This document shows positions 12,514 through 23,192 of a stretch of DNA of 64,000 nt, piece after piece. The translations under genes and the position numbers were made by a program. The notes under the pieces were generated by a model. That model saw only the letters and a list, made by a program, of their open reading frames with translations. It searched no databases and was not told the DNA's origin. This stretch comes from Gamarada debralockiae (lineage: Eukaryota > Ascomycota > Leotiomycetes > Helotiales > Hyphodiscaceae), in assembly GCA_002803225.1 (NCBI GenBank), contig NXFV01002075.1:62001-126000 (forward strand), read 5' to 3'. Position 1 is the first letter of the stretch; each line of letters begins with the position of its first letter.

Positions 12514-13809
12514 TTTTGTTCAAAGAGAGAGAATGAGGAGATACGGCGAATTGGAAAGAATTTGACTTCTGCGCCGAGAACGGAGAGAGTGGGGTTTGTA
12601 CCTGAAGAATGTGGAGTACAGGGGTTGGTAGAGGCTAAAATTAGCCTCTCAGGCTCGAGCGCCTAAACCTGACGCCTGATTGCAAACAACTTCCTCAGTC
12701 CAATGTCACCACCAAGAACTTCCTTTACTGGTCATATCAACTCCAAAATAACCAATTTTTTTTAAAACATTTTAGTGGGAACAGGTTTACGATAGCAAGT
12801 AGCTATCAACGATATATCTTTTGACTCAATTAGAGAGATAATTTTCCCCGCGCGGATCTGGTAGGCTCGGGTCAAATTGGCCGAAGCTGTTTGCATAGTC
12901 AAGTGTCTTCTTTCCGGACATGATCTAGTCCAGATTGCAAGAAAGAATCGAGAACGTGTCAAACGGAAGATGCCCAATGGTGTTCTGAGGTGCTCTCTCA
13001 AACTCCATGCGTTGGTTGAACCCGCCATATCGCGAAGCCAATCAAAGTTACTAAGCAGCGAAGGAGCATATAACTTTCAGCTCTGTTAAAGGAAGCTGCG
13101 GTCATCCCAATTATCCATCACAGGTATTGGGCGATATACACCTCTGCTCTCTGCTACTCGTTCGTAGCCGCCCTGACTACGACTTCATGAGTGGTATAGC
13201 ATAAAGTTTCCGCCTAGCAAACTCGCCAAGTAGGAGCGCCTAACGTCTCGTACCGGCATTGGTAGTTGAACCTAAGGTATGAGTTCATGTGTAAAGAAGT
13301 ATCGGCAATAAGGTATCTACCCTGGATAATGGATGCGAACTCGTGATCGACTAGAACCTTCCTTTCTAACTCGAACGTTGACCAAGCCGTGGCTAACTGC
13401 GAGGCCATAGCATAAGTGCTAAGTTCGAATATAGTGATACTTTAGGAAATAATGATATATTCTCCCTCTCCGATATTGGGACGATCCGGAGGATCGAGAA
13501 GACAAGGCAAGCATTAAATTGTACAAAGACGGTATTAAAGCAGTGCTTTGATATCAAGAAAGGGCAAATGCTAATATACTGTGGCAATGCAAAAACGTGA
13601 TTAAAGCTGGACTTGACAGGAAGATGTGCTTGTGGCGCACTTAACCCCAAGAGAGATGTGTTCCATCCTTCAATCACGAACTTCCTGCAATACAAATATG
13701 GAGAGTCCTCGGCCACATCCTATTATTCCGGCGACACAAAGCCAACCACCACTACTCCCTCTCTACTTGTTATACATTCCCGTGGAGTGTAGTATCCTGC
13801 CGTCTCTAC
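12514..13809. other. Intergenic, start of the gene-poor accessory region
   Basis: No supported gene. Frames such as 12762-13028 (minus) and 13393-13716 (minus) have no recognisable domain or coherent exon structure. Pyrimidine-rich sequence just left of 13810 is probably the 3' flank of the small gene there. Confidence 0.5.
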
Positions 13810-14091
13810 TCAGTGCTTTCCAACATCGACGCAAATGCAGTCCTTTGATGTTGATAACTTGTCCGTATCCGATCTCCAAATGAGAGCCGACTGCTGGGAT
13901 GGGTCATTAGCGAGAAATCGCTCCATGGGAGTCTGCCCATGTCCGCTTTCTTTGCGAGCTTCGAGCTTGAGAATTAGATCGTGGTAGGGGCAGAGTTGTG
14001 TATTTGCCGATGTACTGGGCCCAGTCTTGACAGTGGTGGTACCAGAAGCCTGAGTAGACTTCGACTTGGGATTACTTGGTTTGGATACCAT
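13810..14091 (-). CDS. 93-residue protein of a three-copy local family, copy A
   Basis: I do not recognise this family. It is a small soluble protein with no signal peptide or membrane segment. The N-terminus is Ser/Thr/Lys rich and variable. The core is conserved in all three copies: CPYHD, then ILKLEAR, SG-x-G-x-TPME, SQQS and SKDCxC near the end. By my count about 70 of 93 residues match copy C (21638-21919). The start ATG is supported because all three copies have exactly 93 residues from it. A probable 5'-leader intron (donor GTAAGT at 14230, acceptor at 14097) ends a few bases upstream of the ATG, and copy C has the same arrangement. Three conserved Cys and one His could bind a metal, but that is speculation. 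Confidence 0.7.
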   Translation of the reverse strand: MVSKPSNPKSKSTQASGTTTVKTGPSTSANTQLCPYHDLILKLEARKESGHGQTPMERFLANDPSQQSALIWRSDTDKLSTSKDCICVDVGKH

Positions 14092-14308
14092 ACTGACTGT
14101 GTTCTATTAATACGTAAGTATAAATGACTGTGTTTTCGAGGAGTTGTCTTCCAGTTGAGCTGTGGAGGACTACGTTATGGCCGTCTTGTTCCAGGTATCT
14201 CTTAGTGGTTGTTGACAACATCTTACTTACATGGACTTGTGTTAAATATCTTTTCAGTCGAGGGACCTTTGAATGCCTTGCTGTGAGCCAGAGTTGGAGA
14301 AGGCTCAA

Positions 14309-15497
14309 TGCTTCGAATAATAATTCACACTAGTTGTGGGCAGCTCTTTTATATGGCTGTGAGCTTTCCGGCAAGTTGGGTTGGTTGAAGTTTTGTACCC
14401 TCCATTGGTTCAATGCTGAATGCTGTTCCCAATAATGGACTGAGACAATTTACAAGATGCATATGTGCATGGATGCTTTTGTACATGGAATCTATCATGG
14501 GTACGAGCCCTACTGGGATTGCTGAGTGCATAAGCTTGATCGCCAACTCGAGGTCCCTGAATGTCAGACAGACACCATGTTTGAATGGCGTAGATATAGA
14601 AAAGTGATACCGGCATATGGCGCTTCAGCTCTTGACGAACCGCCCCAGGTGGCATGCCGGGGTCAATCTGAGGTGGTAAACCCAGGCACATGTATTGCCG
14701 TTAACTCATCCACCACTGGTCAACCTTTGCTCGGCTCCAAAGCCTAGTTAGTTGCGCCAGTTCACACGTCTCTCCTTCAACGGTTAGCAGATCTCCTTCT
14801 TTTGTTGCTAATTTTAATCTTTGACATAACGGACTAGGTTATGCAAGCCTTTTGATACATGGGTGGAAAGCAATAATTTTTTTCTACTTCCTGTAGGTAT
14901 GCCCGGTAGCTGTTTTTCATCGTTTCTGTAAGTTCAACGTGGGATTTTCTCGCGTTCTACAGCACCAATTGGGATCAGTTGTGGCGCCCTTGTAGTCCAA
15001 TCTCAGTCGCTGTCTCCTCGGTAATCGGGGAGTATTTCGAAATAAGCTATCCTGAGGAGGAACGACAGGTGCCGTTTGAAATATGAAAGGCTCTCTAGAC
15101 CCAGCCCGTCAACGCACGTCCTCCCGTGAACTCGTCGTATGAGGCTTGCTTCCACGTTGTAGGTCTGTGTTTCATACATACCCCAATCAAGAACCGAATT
15201 GCCCCCTATAATTGACCCGAAAGTGCAGTGCGTCACGTCGTTAGCCAGCAGCTTACCTACGCTTGCCGAGCTCCCTGGTCATTTTTTGCTATTCCTTGTC
15301 ACTCTTCTGCCAACTCTTTCACTATTGCTCCTGACTGTTCCCTGTGTGGCTCGTCAGCATCCCTGTCCGTGCCGTCTAAGTTCCTCCGCCTCGCTCGCCA
15401 TTTTCGCTTATCAGGAAACTTTTGCTGGCGCTGGGACGTGGAACTCGCGCGGAAGGCGGGACCTCTTTACCCGAACGCCCTTTGCCCTCCCCCCAGG
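14309..15497. other. Intergenic, no gene recognised
   Basis: Short frames only. The 14410-14691 minus frame (93 codons) has no family resemblance and, despite its length, is unrelated to the 93-residue family. Nothing else was seen before the hairpin at 15498. Confidence 0.45.
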
Positions 15498-15548
15498 AAT
15501 GAATGTTAAATTTTTGGCTGTGCCACCCACCAAAATTTAACATTCATT
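15498..15548. repeat. Perfect 17-bp inverted repeat (hairpin) with 17-nt loop
   Basis: The arm AATGAATGTTAAATTTT at 15498-15514 is matched exactly by its reverse complement at 15532-15548. Outside the arms, C-rich sequence on the left and G-rich sequence on the right extend the pairing imperfectly. There is no gene on either side within 400 bp, so a transcription terminator role is not obvious. It could be a tiny foldback element or a chance palindrome. Confidence 0.7.
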
Positions 15549-15960
15549 TAGGGGAGAGTACCACTCCCACCTCCACCATCTCTCCTGGTCCTGGAACCCT
15601 CAAATCTTGACACCCATCCCTGGTCGAGAAAAATGCCATGGCCACGCTTCGCTTGCGGTAGTCGCCTCGCCATTGAAATAGTACTGCCTCCTAACTTCCT
15701 TCCCCGCAACCGTACGCCGCGACGCACCCACATCACCCATGACTTACCTGCTCGAAGATACTGTGTATATTAAATATCAGCAATTGAGCTGGTAAAAAGA
15801 CTCATTTCAATGAACAAAACGCTCCAAAGAAGACTTGCAAGCAAAGCCAAATTGCTCTGGAGCGAGAGAGGTTGAGAACAAAGCCAGTATTGATGGCCGT
15901 GCTTGAGCGTGTGTCAGCAAGAACCTCTCTCCAATCTTTGAGTAGAACGATCGATTAGAT
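15549..15960. other. Intergenic, no gene seen
   Basis: About 410 bp to the left of the broken STAND-domain gene, which ends at 15961. It would be that gene's 3' flank. No motif was recognised. Confidence 0.4.
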
Positions 15961-16890
15961 CTAGGATTTTATGTACCTGGTTACGGTAGTCGCTCGTGCC
16001 ACTGTTGATCCGAACACGCAGCAACTTACGGCTCCTCTAAACGGGAAAACGACTGCAGAATAAAACGAACCTGAAAATGGGTCGACATCACCATTCACCA
16101 ATGGCTGGTCGTCAGCCGTCTTACTTGGCTCTCCTTCTGGAAGAACCTCAACTTTGGGTGAACACCTATGGTTCCGTGCACTTTTCTGTCTTCTTGCTAA
16201 CTGTTTTGCCAATTCAACTCGCCGCACTCTCAACATATCCACCAAAGTTCGCAGTTCAGAGTCCTCTTCGAATCCTCCAGAAACTCTTTCAGGAGTACTG
16301 AAACATATTGTTAGAATTTTATTCCAGGTTATTGAAACTCGCCAGAGAGCTGGAATTTACTAACGTTATTTGAAATCTTGCAAGGCTTGCAAGTTGCAGA
16401 TTGAACAACAAATTCATCTTCAACCATCTGAGCTGGTCTTGGCACCTTTTGATCTGCGATTCCAACCATTGCCATTTCAGACTTCGAGTAAGACTTGAAG
16501 TGCCCAATACCGGCATATTAGAAACCTTCGTTGGCAGGTTTCCTTTGGGCCCCGATGATCCAGCGTTCGTTACAAGAACAATGATGGTGGTATAGACCTT
16601 GCCGCACCGAACCGCTAGAAGTTCAATTTCCTTCCGACCTTCCTCCTTGAAGACTCGTGGCTTCTTTTGCAATTCATTGGAGCCACTTGAATCATCGCAA
16701 ATGGTATCGTCGGCGTCTATGATATCTTGAAGCTGTTTCTAAGCCGAGGTGGTTGAGCTGATTTCGAAAGCTACGTCGCGGATCCTTTCCGTAGCCTCAA
16801 AAACAGCTTCGACGTGAGTTTGAAGGGTGGTCGCGAGTTGCAGGCCAAAGCTTACGATTCCCACGATGGAGCCAGCGGTGCTTCAGCCAT
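15961..16890 (-). pseudogene. Broken gene with a fungal-type STAND (NLR-like) N-terminal domain
   Basis: The minus strand encodes a domain I recognise from the N-termini of many fungal STAND/NLR-like and ankyrin proteins: AGSIVGIVSFGLQLATTLQT, then EAVFEATERIRDVAFEIS, KQLQDIID, and later EEGRKEIELLAVRCGKVYTT. A 62-bp intron (donor GTTAGT near 16363, acceptor CAG near 16302) rejoins the frame to RVRRVELAKQLARRQKSAR. Two lesions break it: a one-base frameshift right after the ATG (MAEA, near 16877) and an in-frame TAG at 16739-16741 where the family has a hydrophobic residue. No NACHT or NB-ARC domain or repeat region follows, so it is either a short N-domain-only gene or a truncated one. It lies 76 bp beyond the stop of the neighbouring gene. 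Confidence 0.65.
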
Positions 16891-16966
16891 TGTCGTAAGA
16901 ACTGCAGAGTCCAGGTGCGAGGCTCGACTTCAAAATCATGACCTTGAGCTTAGCCGTGACGTAAAG

Positions 16967-17979
16967 TTAGGGATTTTCATCCCACTCTAGCAAAGCCTGC
17001 CTGCACTCCTCTCTTCGGAACTCATCCGGCCAGCCATGAGCGCGATAGATGTCTCTGACCTCCTACAACCAAGTTAGCACTCGTATTAGCCATGACCTCT
17101 TCCCAACTCAACCGTCGTCTTTCAAATTTCATCTTTTTATGGCAGGAACAAAAATGAAAAATTAAGAATTACTCACATCAGTCTCCTTGTTCCACTGCAA
17201 CAAAACCCCATCATCTTCGTTGCCGGGGATGGCAACCCATTCCAGTGACCGATATTTCTCCCTCCATTCTTCGAAAAACTCGGCCACGGGCAGGGTTCGG
17301 TATGCGCGCCAGTAGTCGGGACTATCTTGGGATGGCTCTTTGCGTTCGGGCCGTTCTTGTTGGATGAAATCCGTGATTGTCCCTGTGTAGGTTCAACGTG
17401 AGGTGGTCAGCGAAATACATGTGGAAAACATAAATGATAGATGGACGGTGCTTTTGCTCGAACGCTGACACGAAAGGGAAGAATCACAAAACAGGCAAAG
17501 CGGAAAAGCACACCAGCCCTCGTATCACACAACAACCAACTCCCATACCTTTTCCCTGTCGTCAAGCAAACCACATACTCGGGAATAATCCCCACCCCAG
17601 CCGGCTCCAACAGCGCCTCCATCGGACTCCCCTTCCACCCATTCTCCTCTCTCTCCTTGGCCTTATCCAGATTCCATTTCACGGCCTCCTCATTGAACCG
17701 AATCGCACTAGTCTCGTACGAAATCTGCTCGCTGCCTTCATTGTCTTCGCGGATATAGGGCAGATGTCGAAGGAGGTCAATCACGATAGAGTCTTTGTGG
17801 AGTATCGCGTGGCTTGTGGCGGAGATGTCGGGCCAGCCGTCAGGTGGAGGGGTGAGGATTGAGGAGGCGGAGAGTTTGGGAAGAGTGGTTAGGAAGGTGT
17901 AGAAGGAGTGGACGGCGGAGACGGTGGCGTCACGAGAGTATTTGCTGGTGCTGGTGTTGGAGCTTCTGGTGGTGATCAT
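16967..17979 (-). CDS. Hypothetical protein, conserved-looking, function unknown
   Basis: Exons 17979-17514, 17382-17177 and 17062-16967 join in frame into 255 residues, with GT...AG introns of 131 and 114 bp. I recognise the general look of a conserved Pezizomycotina protein (SYETSAIRF, then YGSWLLCDTRAGTITDFIQQ, then DYWRAYRTLPVAEFFEEW, then VRDIYRAHGW) but know no function for it. It has no signal peptide, membrane segment or catalytic motif that I can see. It is acidic and Trp-rich near the C-terminus (WPDEFRREECRQALLEWDENP). The clean reading frame over three exons argues that it is a live gene, unlike its downstream neighbour. Confidence 0.75.
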
Positions 17980-18919
17980 GATTGTTTGGTTCTATTGGCA
18001 CGACTTGACGCGGTAGATGAGAGGAAAGAAGATTGAATTGAAGTTGTGAGGTGGGACAGGTTGAAGAACCCACCCTATCCCTGCCATTTGTGCAAATGAA
18101 TAAATGTTGTGCGGTTCTTACGCACAGACCAGACTCTAATTGCACGTAGAGATACACTTCCCTGTAATTGTGGGGTAACAGCGGCTGACACGGCGCTAAA
18201 AATTAGCCAGTGCGTCGGGAAATAGATAACTTTTCATCCGCAACAGCAATAGCGTCTCTACTTTACATATACATGAAAATGCATTAAGTTTTAATTGTTC
18301 AATCCAGCTCAACATCCTATTTGGTCTTTTGGCCTTAATTCGCACAACAGTGATGCTATGCCTCACCAAGACCGTGTCATTACTTGTCGTGGTACGAATA
18401 CTGAAAGAATTCACCGCCGCCATCGTGTAGGTTGTGGGACAGCGCTACTGGACTTACTGGTTGACACCGTGGGATGGAAGGAGAGTCGTTGATGTATGGC
18501 TTGGGAGGTGCCGCTCCGATTTGGGCTATAGGTGACGTAGAGTACATGGGGCGAGTTGGCAAAGCCAGGAAGCCGGCCGCGTGGCTAACGATTTAACGGC
18601 TAGGAATAACTCAAAAGACGGAAGTGAGAAGTTAGGTTGCTCTAGTACCTCATACTCACTAAAAGAAATATCAAAGAATGGCAAGTACTCTTCAATGCAT
18701 AAGCAAAAGAGTGGAAAGAGTGCGCGACTTTGAGAGGGGAAGAAGCAACTATGCATTTCTGTGAGTTTGATCCCAAGGCCTCTGAAATGAAGCTAATAGT
18801 ATGCTCTCCATTTATTCTTCTCCCAGAACGTATAAGGTATGCCATCCCAATTTGTCTTGCAACGCTATAAGCATGAAGCCATCGCCTTCGATCTCCAGCC
18901 TCTCCCTATCGTCATCTTC
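17980..18919. other. Intergenic, no gene seen
   Basis: Short frames only, no domain recognised. The part just left of 18920 is the presumed 3' flank of small-family copy B. It has a short resemblance (CCAAATTGTCTTCCAA-like) to the flank of copy C. Confidence 0.4.
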
Positions 18920-19201
18920 CTACTTCTTTCCAAGATCGGGGCAAAGGCAGTCCTTCGATATCGATAGCTTCTCTGTGTCTGGTCTACAGACTAGCGACGA
19001 CTGTTGGGATGCTTCATCGGCAAGAAGGCGCTCCATAGGAGTCTGACCATATCCGCTTTCGTTGCGAGCTTCGAGCTTCAAGATTGGGTCGTGGTAAGGA
19101 CATTGCAGTGGCACTATTGAAGTAGTTTCTCCCAATTTTACAGCGGTAGGGCCAGAGGCCCCAGAGACCCTCGATTTGTGCTTGTCTGATTCGGATGGCA
19201 T
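18920..19201 (-). CDS. 93-residue protein of the three-copy local family, copy B
   Basis: This is the most diverged copy. From the ATG at 19201 it is again exactly 93 residues. The N-terminal third differs strongly from A and C, while the core is kept: CPYHDPILKLEAR, ESGYGQTPMERLLA, SQQSSLV and SKDCLC. An in-frame ATG further upstream (19324) would add 41 residues not seen in A or C, so I prefer the inner start. Upstream on the same strand, a leader with a GTACGT donor near 19326 may be the counterpart of the leader intron in copies A and C. Conservation of the core against a free N-terminus suggests selection on protein function. Confidence 0.65.
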   Translation of the reverse strand: MPSESDKHKSRVSGASGPTAVKLGETTSIVPLQCPYHDPILKLEARNESGYGQTPMERLLADEASQQSSLVCRPDTEKLSISKDCLCPDLGKK

Positions 19202-20850
19202 GACGGTATGATTATTTTGGTTGGTGGAAGAAGTGTCGAGCCCTGAGTTTTGGTGAGTCTCATTAAGCAAAAGTAAACTCGAGTTGTAAAGATCATGACG
19301 GCTTAGAAAGGTGCTCAGACCCAACGTACCTGGGATCTATATCGTAGCTAGTATTCTCTTGCGTGGAATACTCTTTTGTCTGAAAATCCGTCTCTTATGA
19401 TTTTGTCTAGTAGAAGCGGATCATCAGAGGGCTTTGGACAACTTTGAGGAGATGAAGGCGTGCAGAAACAATCAAATGCATGCGGGTGAGTCTCTATCAT
19501 ATGGCTCTGAACTCTCCCGCCTCCTGGAGTCTCCTCTGGTCCGGAATGTTCGTCTTCACCCCAGTGCGTGGCTGAATCGTGGGTGCTGCTCACTTGACAG
19601 CCATGATAAGACAGGTTTGTAGGTGGAGGCTCTCATCTGTACAGGTGTTTAACTGGGGAGCTGGCAGGTAATCACCGACAGACGTTCATGCAGCATGACC
19701 ACGCAGTTGGCAGATTTCGTTTTCAAAATCTTCTCGGCCAGTACGATTGGCCATTTTTCTTCTACTTGCATTGCCACAATTCAATTTTGATATCGATGCC
19801 CAGTTTATGTACCCCGCAAATCTATATGTAGCACTGTGGCTGTTCCTGAATGGTGCGCAGGAAGATGAGTGATGGACGTTGCTCGCTTAGTGACCACAGT
19901 GCTGGACGAAAAATGGACTGAGCAGTGAATGGGGAAGTGGATTCCTGCAGGGAGTGTTTGAAGTCGTTGTTAAGAGACGTAGACTGAGCACCTGGCACTG
20001 TTTGAATGGTGACAGGAGAATTGATGGAGTGGGAACCCAATTTAGAGAACAGTGACGCTTTCTCACTGCTCACTTGACTAGGACATGGGTAATGTGATAT
20101 GTCCTTTGCTCGTCACTGAGCAACTTCATTCGATTATCTACCAAGGATTGCTTACCAGTAAGTCACCAGCTTCTTGATCTCTGATTCGCTTTCTCTTCCT
20201 CGGCGTAGTCCCAGCATCAATTTGCAGTCACTGGACCTAGACTTGCCACTCATAGATAAGTTGCTCTTTGCTCCGGGCCTGACCATGCAGAGATTGATCT
20301 TGAACCAGGCAAGAAAGCACATGATGCAAGACATAGCGATCACTTATGGACTAACCTCCCACGCAATTCCCCACGTGTAATAAGCATCATCAATTGGCTG
20401 GCGTGGCGAGAGGAGGTCGAGTAAATTGTCAGCCTTGTCTTCGTGCCCAATTGTTGGAGCCTTCTGTTCAGGGCTTACAAAGGCACCAATGCAGGACACA
20501 GCTGCGTTCCTCCGACATTGCACAACGGATTCTGCAGTTACTTTGCAGGATGCTTTCCGAGCCCAAGCTATATCATTATCAATTGGGATATAAGATATCA
20601 ATCACTCTACTCGTTCCAAAGATTCTGGGCAGCAATTTTGGATAAATACGTGGAATCATTAAAATTCACAAGCTTGCGAGGCTACATCAGAATGAGTGAT
20701 TTGGGTCCCTTCCATCTTCAGAAAGCTATGTTCAGACTCTCATTTACTTTCTGGGAAGCAACTTCTTCTGCTCGATTCAGCGATTGACAATGGATCAAGA
20801 GCGTATAAAATCAATCCATCGTAACTTCGTAGCTCGAATTTGCTCGATTG
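19202..20850. other. Intergenic, unrecognised short frames
   Basis: Minus-strand frames at 19348-19593 (Pro/Gly/His rich) and 20152-20601 (a hydrophobic stretch reading SCIMCFLAWFKINLCMV) could be remnants of genes, but I could not assemble a credible exon chain or name a family. Nothing else was seen before the MITE at 20851. Confidence 0.4.
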
Positions 20851-21005
20851 TACCGTATTAATTGGCTTGTGAGACTCCAACCCTAGTAAAAGACCCCCCG
20901 GTTTATAAGACGCTGGCAACACACCAAAAATATCCCTGCAAACGGGGTCTGAAGCGGTGAAATTTAATGTGCAAGTTAGGGTTTTATAAACCAATTAATA
21001 CAGTA
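20851..21005 (+). mobile_element. TA-flanked MITE, copy 1 (155 bp)
   Basis: The element begins TACCGTATTAATTGG and ends CCAATTAATACAGTA, so near-perfect terminal inverted repeats sit inside flanking TA dinucleotides, as in Tc1/mariner-type non-autonomous elements. The subterminal parts carry TTATAAACCAATTAAT. The reverse complement of the copy at 23193-23346 aligns along its whole length with scattered mismatches and tiny gaps. It has no coding capacity. Confidence 0.8.
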
Positions 21006-21637
21006 TTTGAAATATCTAGCCTTTTTGTGACTCAATTCCGTTGATCAGCATCAACCATTTCGCCGTTCGCGAGGTGAACAGGGGGAGTGAACCTTTGGGG
21101 CCAATATTAATAACAAACTTTTCATCGGCAACAGCCACTCTGCTAAAAACCGGAATCATGAAGTTCATTCCGCCCCCAATTTGACGTTGAGATATGGCTA
21201 GGCCACTTGGCTTTGGTTTGTTTGCTTTGAGCGGCAACCTTGGTAGAATGGGCAATCTTACAATCAGGAAGGCCCTGTGGCGAGGGACTGAACCGCATTG
21301 ACATGGCGAAACGCAAAGTTGAGAAGCCGAATTGCTATTGTATGGCTTACTTCATTCTGCTGAACTTCAAGAAACGGCAAGGGCTAATCAGTACCTTTGG
21401 GAAAGAACAGTGTCCATTTCAGAGCATTTGGTGGGAAGGCGCGATGGTGCTCACTTGATGCAAAACAAGAAAGAGCAAATCATACATTTTGCCTCCCCCG
21501 AGCTATAATAATGAATCCCTCGGCCGTGTTCTTATCTCCTGGCAATATGAAGTCCAAAATCCCAAATTGTCTTCCAATTATTCAAGCACCTTGCCCTGAA
21601 CGCCTCCCGTGTCTTGAACTTGTGGTCCACTCTGGTT
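21006..21637. other. Intergenic, no gene recognised
   Basis: A minus frame at 21016-21255 has no recognised domain. The right part is the 3' flank of small-family copy C. Confidence 0.4.
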
Positions 21638-21919
21638 TCACTGCTTCCCGACCTTGGCGCAAAGGCAGTCCTTCGAAGTCGACAGTTTGTCTATATCCGA
21701 TCTCCAGACGAGAGCTGACTGCTGGGATGGATCATTAGCGAGGAGGTGCTCCATAGGAGTCAGTCCGTATCCGCTCCCATGGCGAGCTTCAAGCTTGAGA
21801 ATTGGGTCGTGGTAGGGACAGCGTGGTGTGTTTGCAGAGGCACTTCCGCCAGCCTTGACAGTAGTGGTTCCAAAGGCCTGAGTAGGCTTCGACTTTTGAT
21901 TGCTTGATTTGGATGCCAT
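21638..21919 (-). CDS. 93-residue protein of the three-copy local family, copy C
   Basis: The copy closest to A (about 75 percent identical by eye). From the ATG at 21919 it is exactly 93 residues. It keeps CPYHDPILKLEAR, GSGYG, TPME, LANDPSQQSAL, DKLSTSKDC and a final Cys two residues later. A 65-bp leader intron is likely (donor GTAAGT at 22081, acceptor CAG at 22017), positioned like the one in copy A. The leader exon just upstream also matches copy A at DNA level (TTCAGTCGAGG, then CTTT on the plus strand). The duplication therefore included promoter-proximal sequence. It lies between the two MITE copies. Function unknown. Confidence 0.7.
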   Translation of the reverse strand: MASKSSNQKSKPTQAFGTTTVKAGGSASANTPRCPYHDPILKLEARHGSGYGLTPMEHLLANDPSQQSALVWRSDIDKLSTSKDCLCAKVGKQ

Positions 21920-22883
21920 GTTGTTTGAATCGCGGGTTGTAAGGAGACTATCGGTTGTTAAGCAACTGTCCAAGAGCCTCACATGGAGAGTGGATTTCTT
22001 CAAAGCACATGATTGACTGTGCTATATGCCTTGTTGCATGTCGTCTTTCATTATTTGTTGACTGTTGAGTGTGGAACTTACGTGAATGTGTATCGGGCTA
22101 CCTTCAGTCGAGGAATCTTTATGAATGATCGGATGCTTACTTCGACAAGACCTTTGGAGATTCTTTCCCGAAAAACTCTGATTAGGGCGTTTGGAAAACA
22201 GTCAGTCCTAACCGGGGTCGCATCCTTTACGTGAATTTGAGTTTCGTCCCAACAGTGCGGCCAGTCCGCCTTCAAACTGATATGCGCCGGCGTCATTGGA
22301 TGGATGTTGGTCACTGCTACTGCCATTGGACTGCATGGATGAGATGAATAAAATGCGACAGGTTTCGGCAGATTTGGACTGTTTGACGCATACGATCCAG
22401 CAGCGTGATGGGGGTTTACTGGGTTGTCGAAGGAAGACACTTGGGCATCAAGACGGAAACCCCCAAAGGCCAATGAAATTGGCTGGCCTATCTTTTTGAC
22501 ATGGTGACTATGGGCCTACAATACGTTTGCCTCACTATTGAAGTAGGCAAGCAGCGACGTATTTCCTGTCAAGTCCGTAGAATGATATATCTATAGCAAG
22601 CCCCCATCTGCAAGTTACTCCAAAATATCAGCCATTCAATCCAAAATGGAGATGCTACTTTCCTTCTTTGAACGTGAGTGGATAATGGTACTTGCGTAAA
22701 TTTGTGTCATTTAAACTATTCGTCGATTTAACTCTTAGATTATGTTTAGAGTTCTTGCGAGCAGGTGGTTCGCAGGCTCGACATATGCATGTTCCCCAAT
22801 AATATACTCCCCATATTTACCCGCTTCTCAATGATTGGTCGCGTTTCTTTTGCTCGGCGGTGGTACAGCATGAGGCCGCCTCG
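21920..22883. other. Leader of copy C and intergenic DNA
   Basis: The first part holds the probable 5' leader and leader intron of copy C. The 131-codon minus frame at 22078-22473 runs through that leader and shows no domain, so I do not annotate it. No other gene was seen before the minisatellite. Confidence 0.4.
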
Positions 22884-23085
22884 TGCATTTAAATATCCTA
22901 ACTCGCATCCGATATCCATGACCTGCATTCGGGAAGTCAGACTTGCATTCGACATCCAGACTTGCATTCAGTATCCAGACCTTGCATCCGAGTATCCGGA
23001 CTTGCATTTGAATATCCAGACCTTGCATTCGAATATCCAGACCTTGCATTCGAGTATCCATGACTTGTATTCGAATATCTCTGAC
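22884..23085. repeat. Degenerate minisatellite, about ten 19-22-bp units
   Basis: The unit is close to CTTGCATTCGAATATCCAGA and repeats about ten times with drift in both sequence and length. The central units (22960-23060) are the most alike. The repeat is open in several frames, which explains overlapping frames here, but the protein would be a pure repeat artefact. It lies about 100 bp left of MITE copy 2. Confidence 0.75.
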
Positions 23086-23192
23086 CGCGTGATATTGTTA
23101 TTCCGCTTCCGGTATATCGGTTGATCGGCTCGTAGTTCATGTGGCCGAGCCGACGGCACGCCACACCGCCTGCTCTCTTGCCGAGCGATGAC

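Noticed and set aside
19202..19324. Longer start for small-family copy B (134 residues)
   Set aside because: The extra 41 residues have no counterpart in copies A or C, which both start at the aligned inner ATG.
22078..22473. 131-codon minus frame upstream of small-family copy C
   Set aside because: It runs through a probable non-coding leader and splice donor and shows no domain. Copy A has no comparable frame there.
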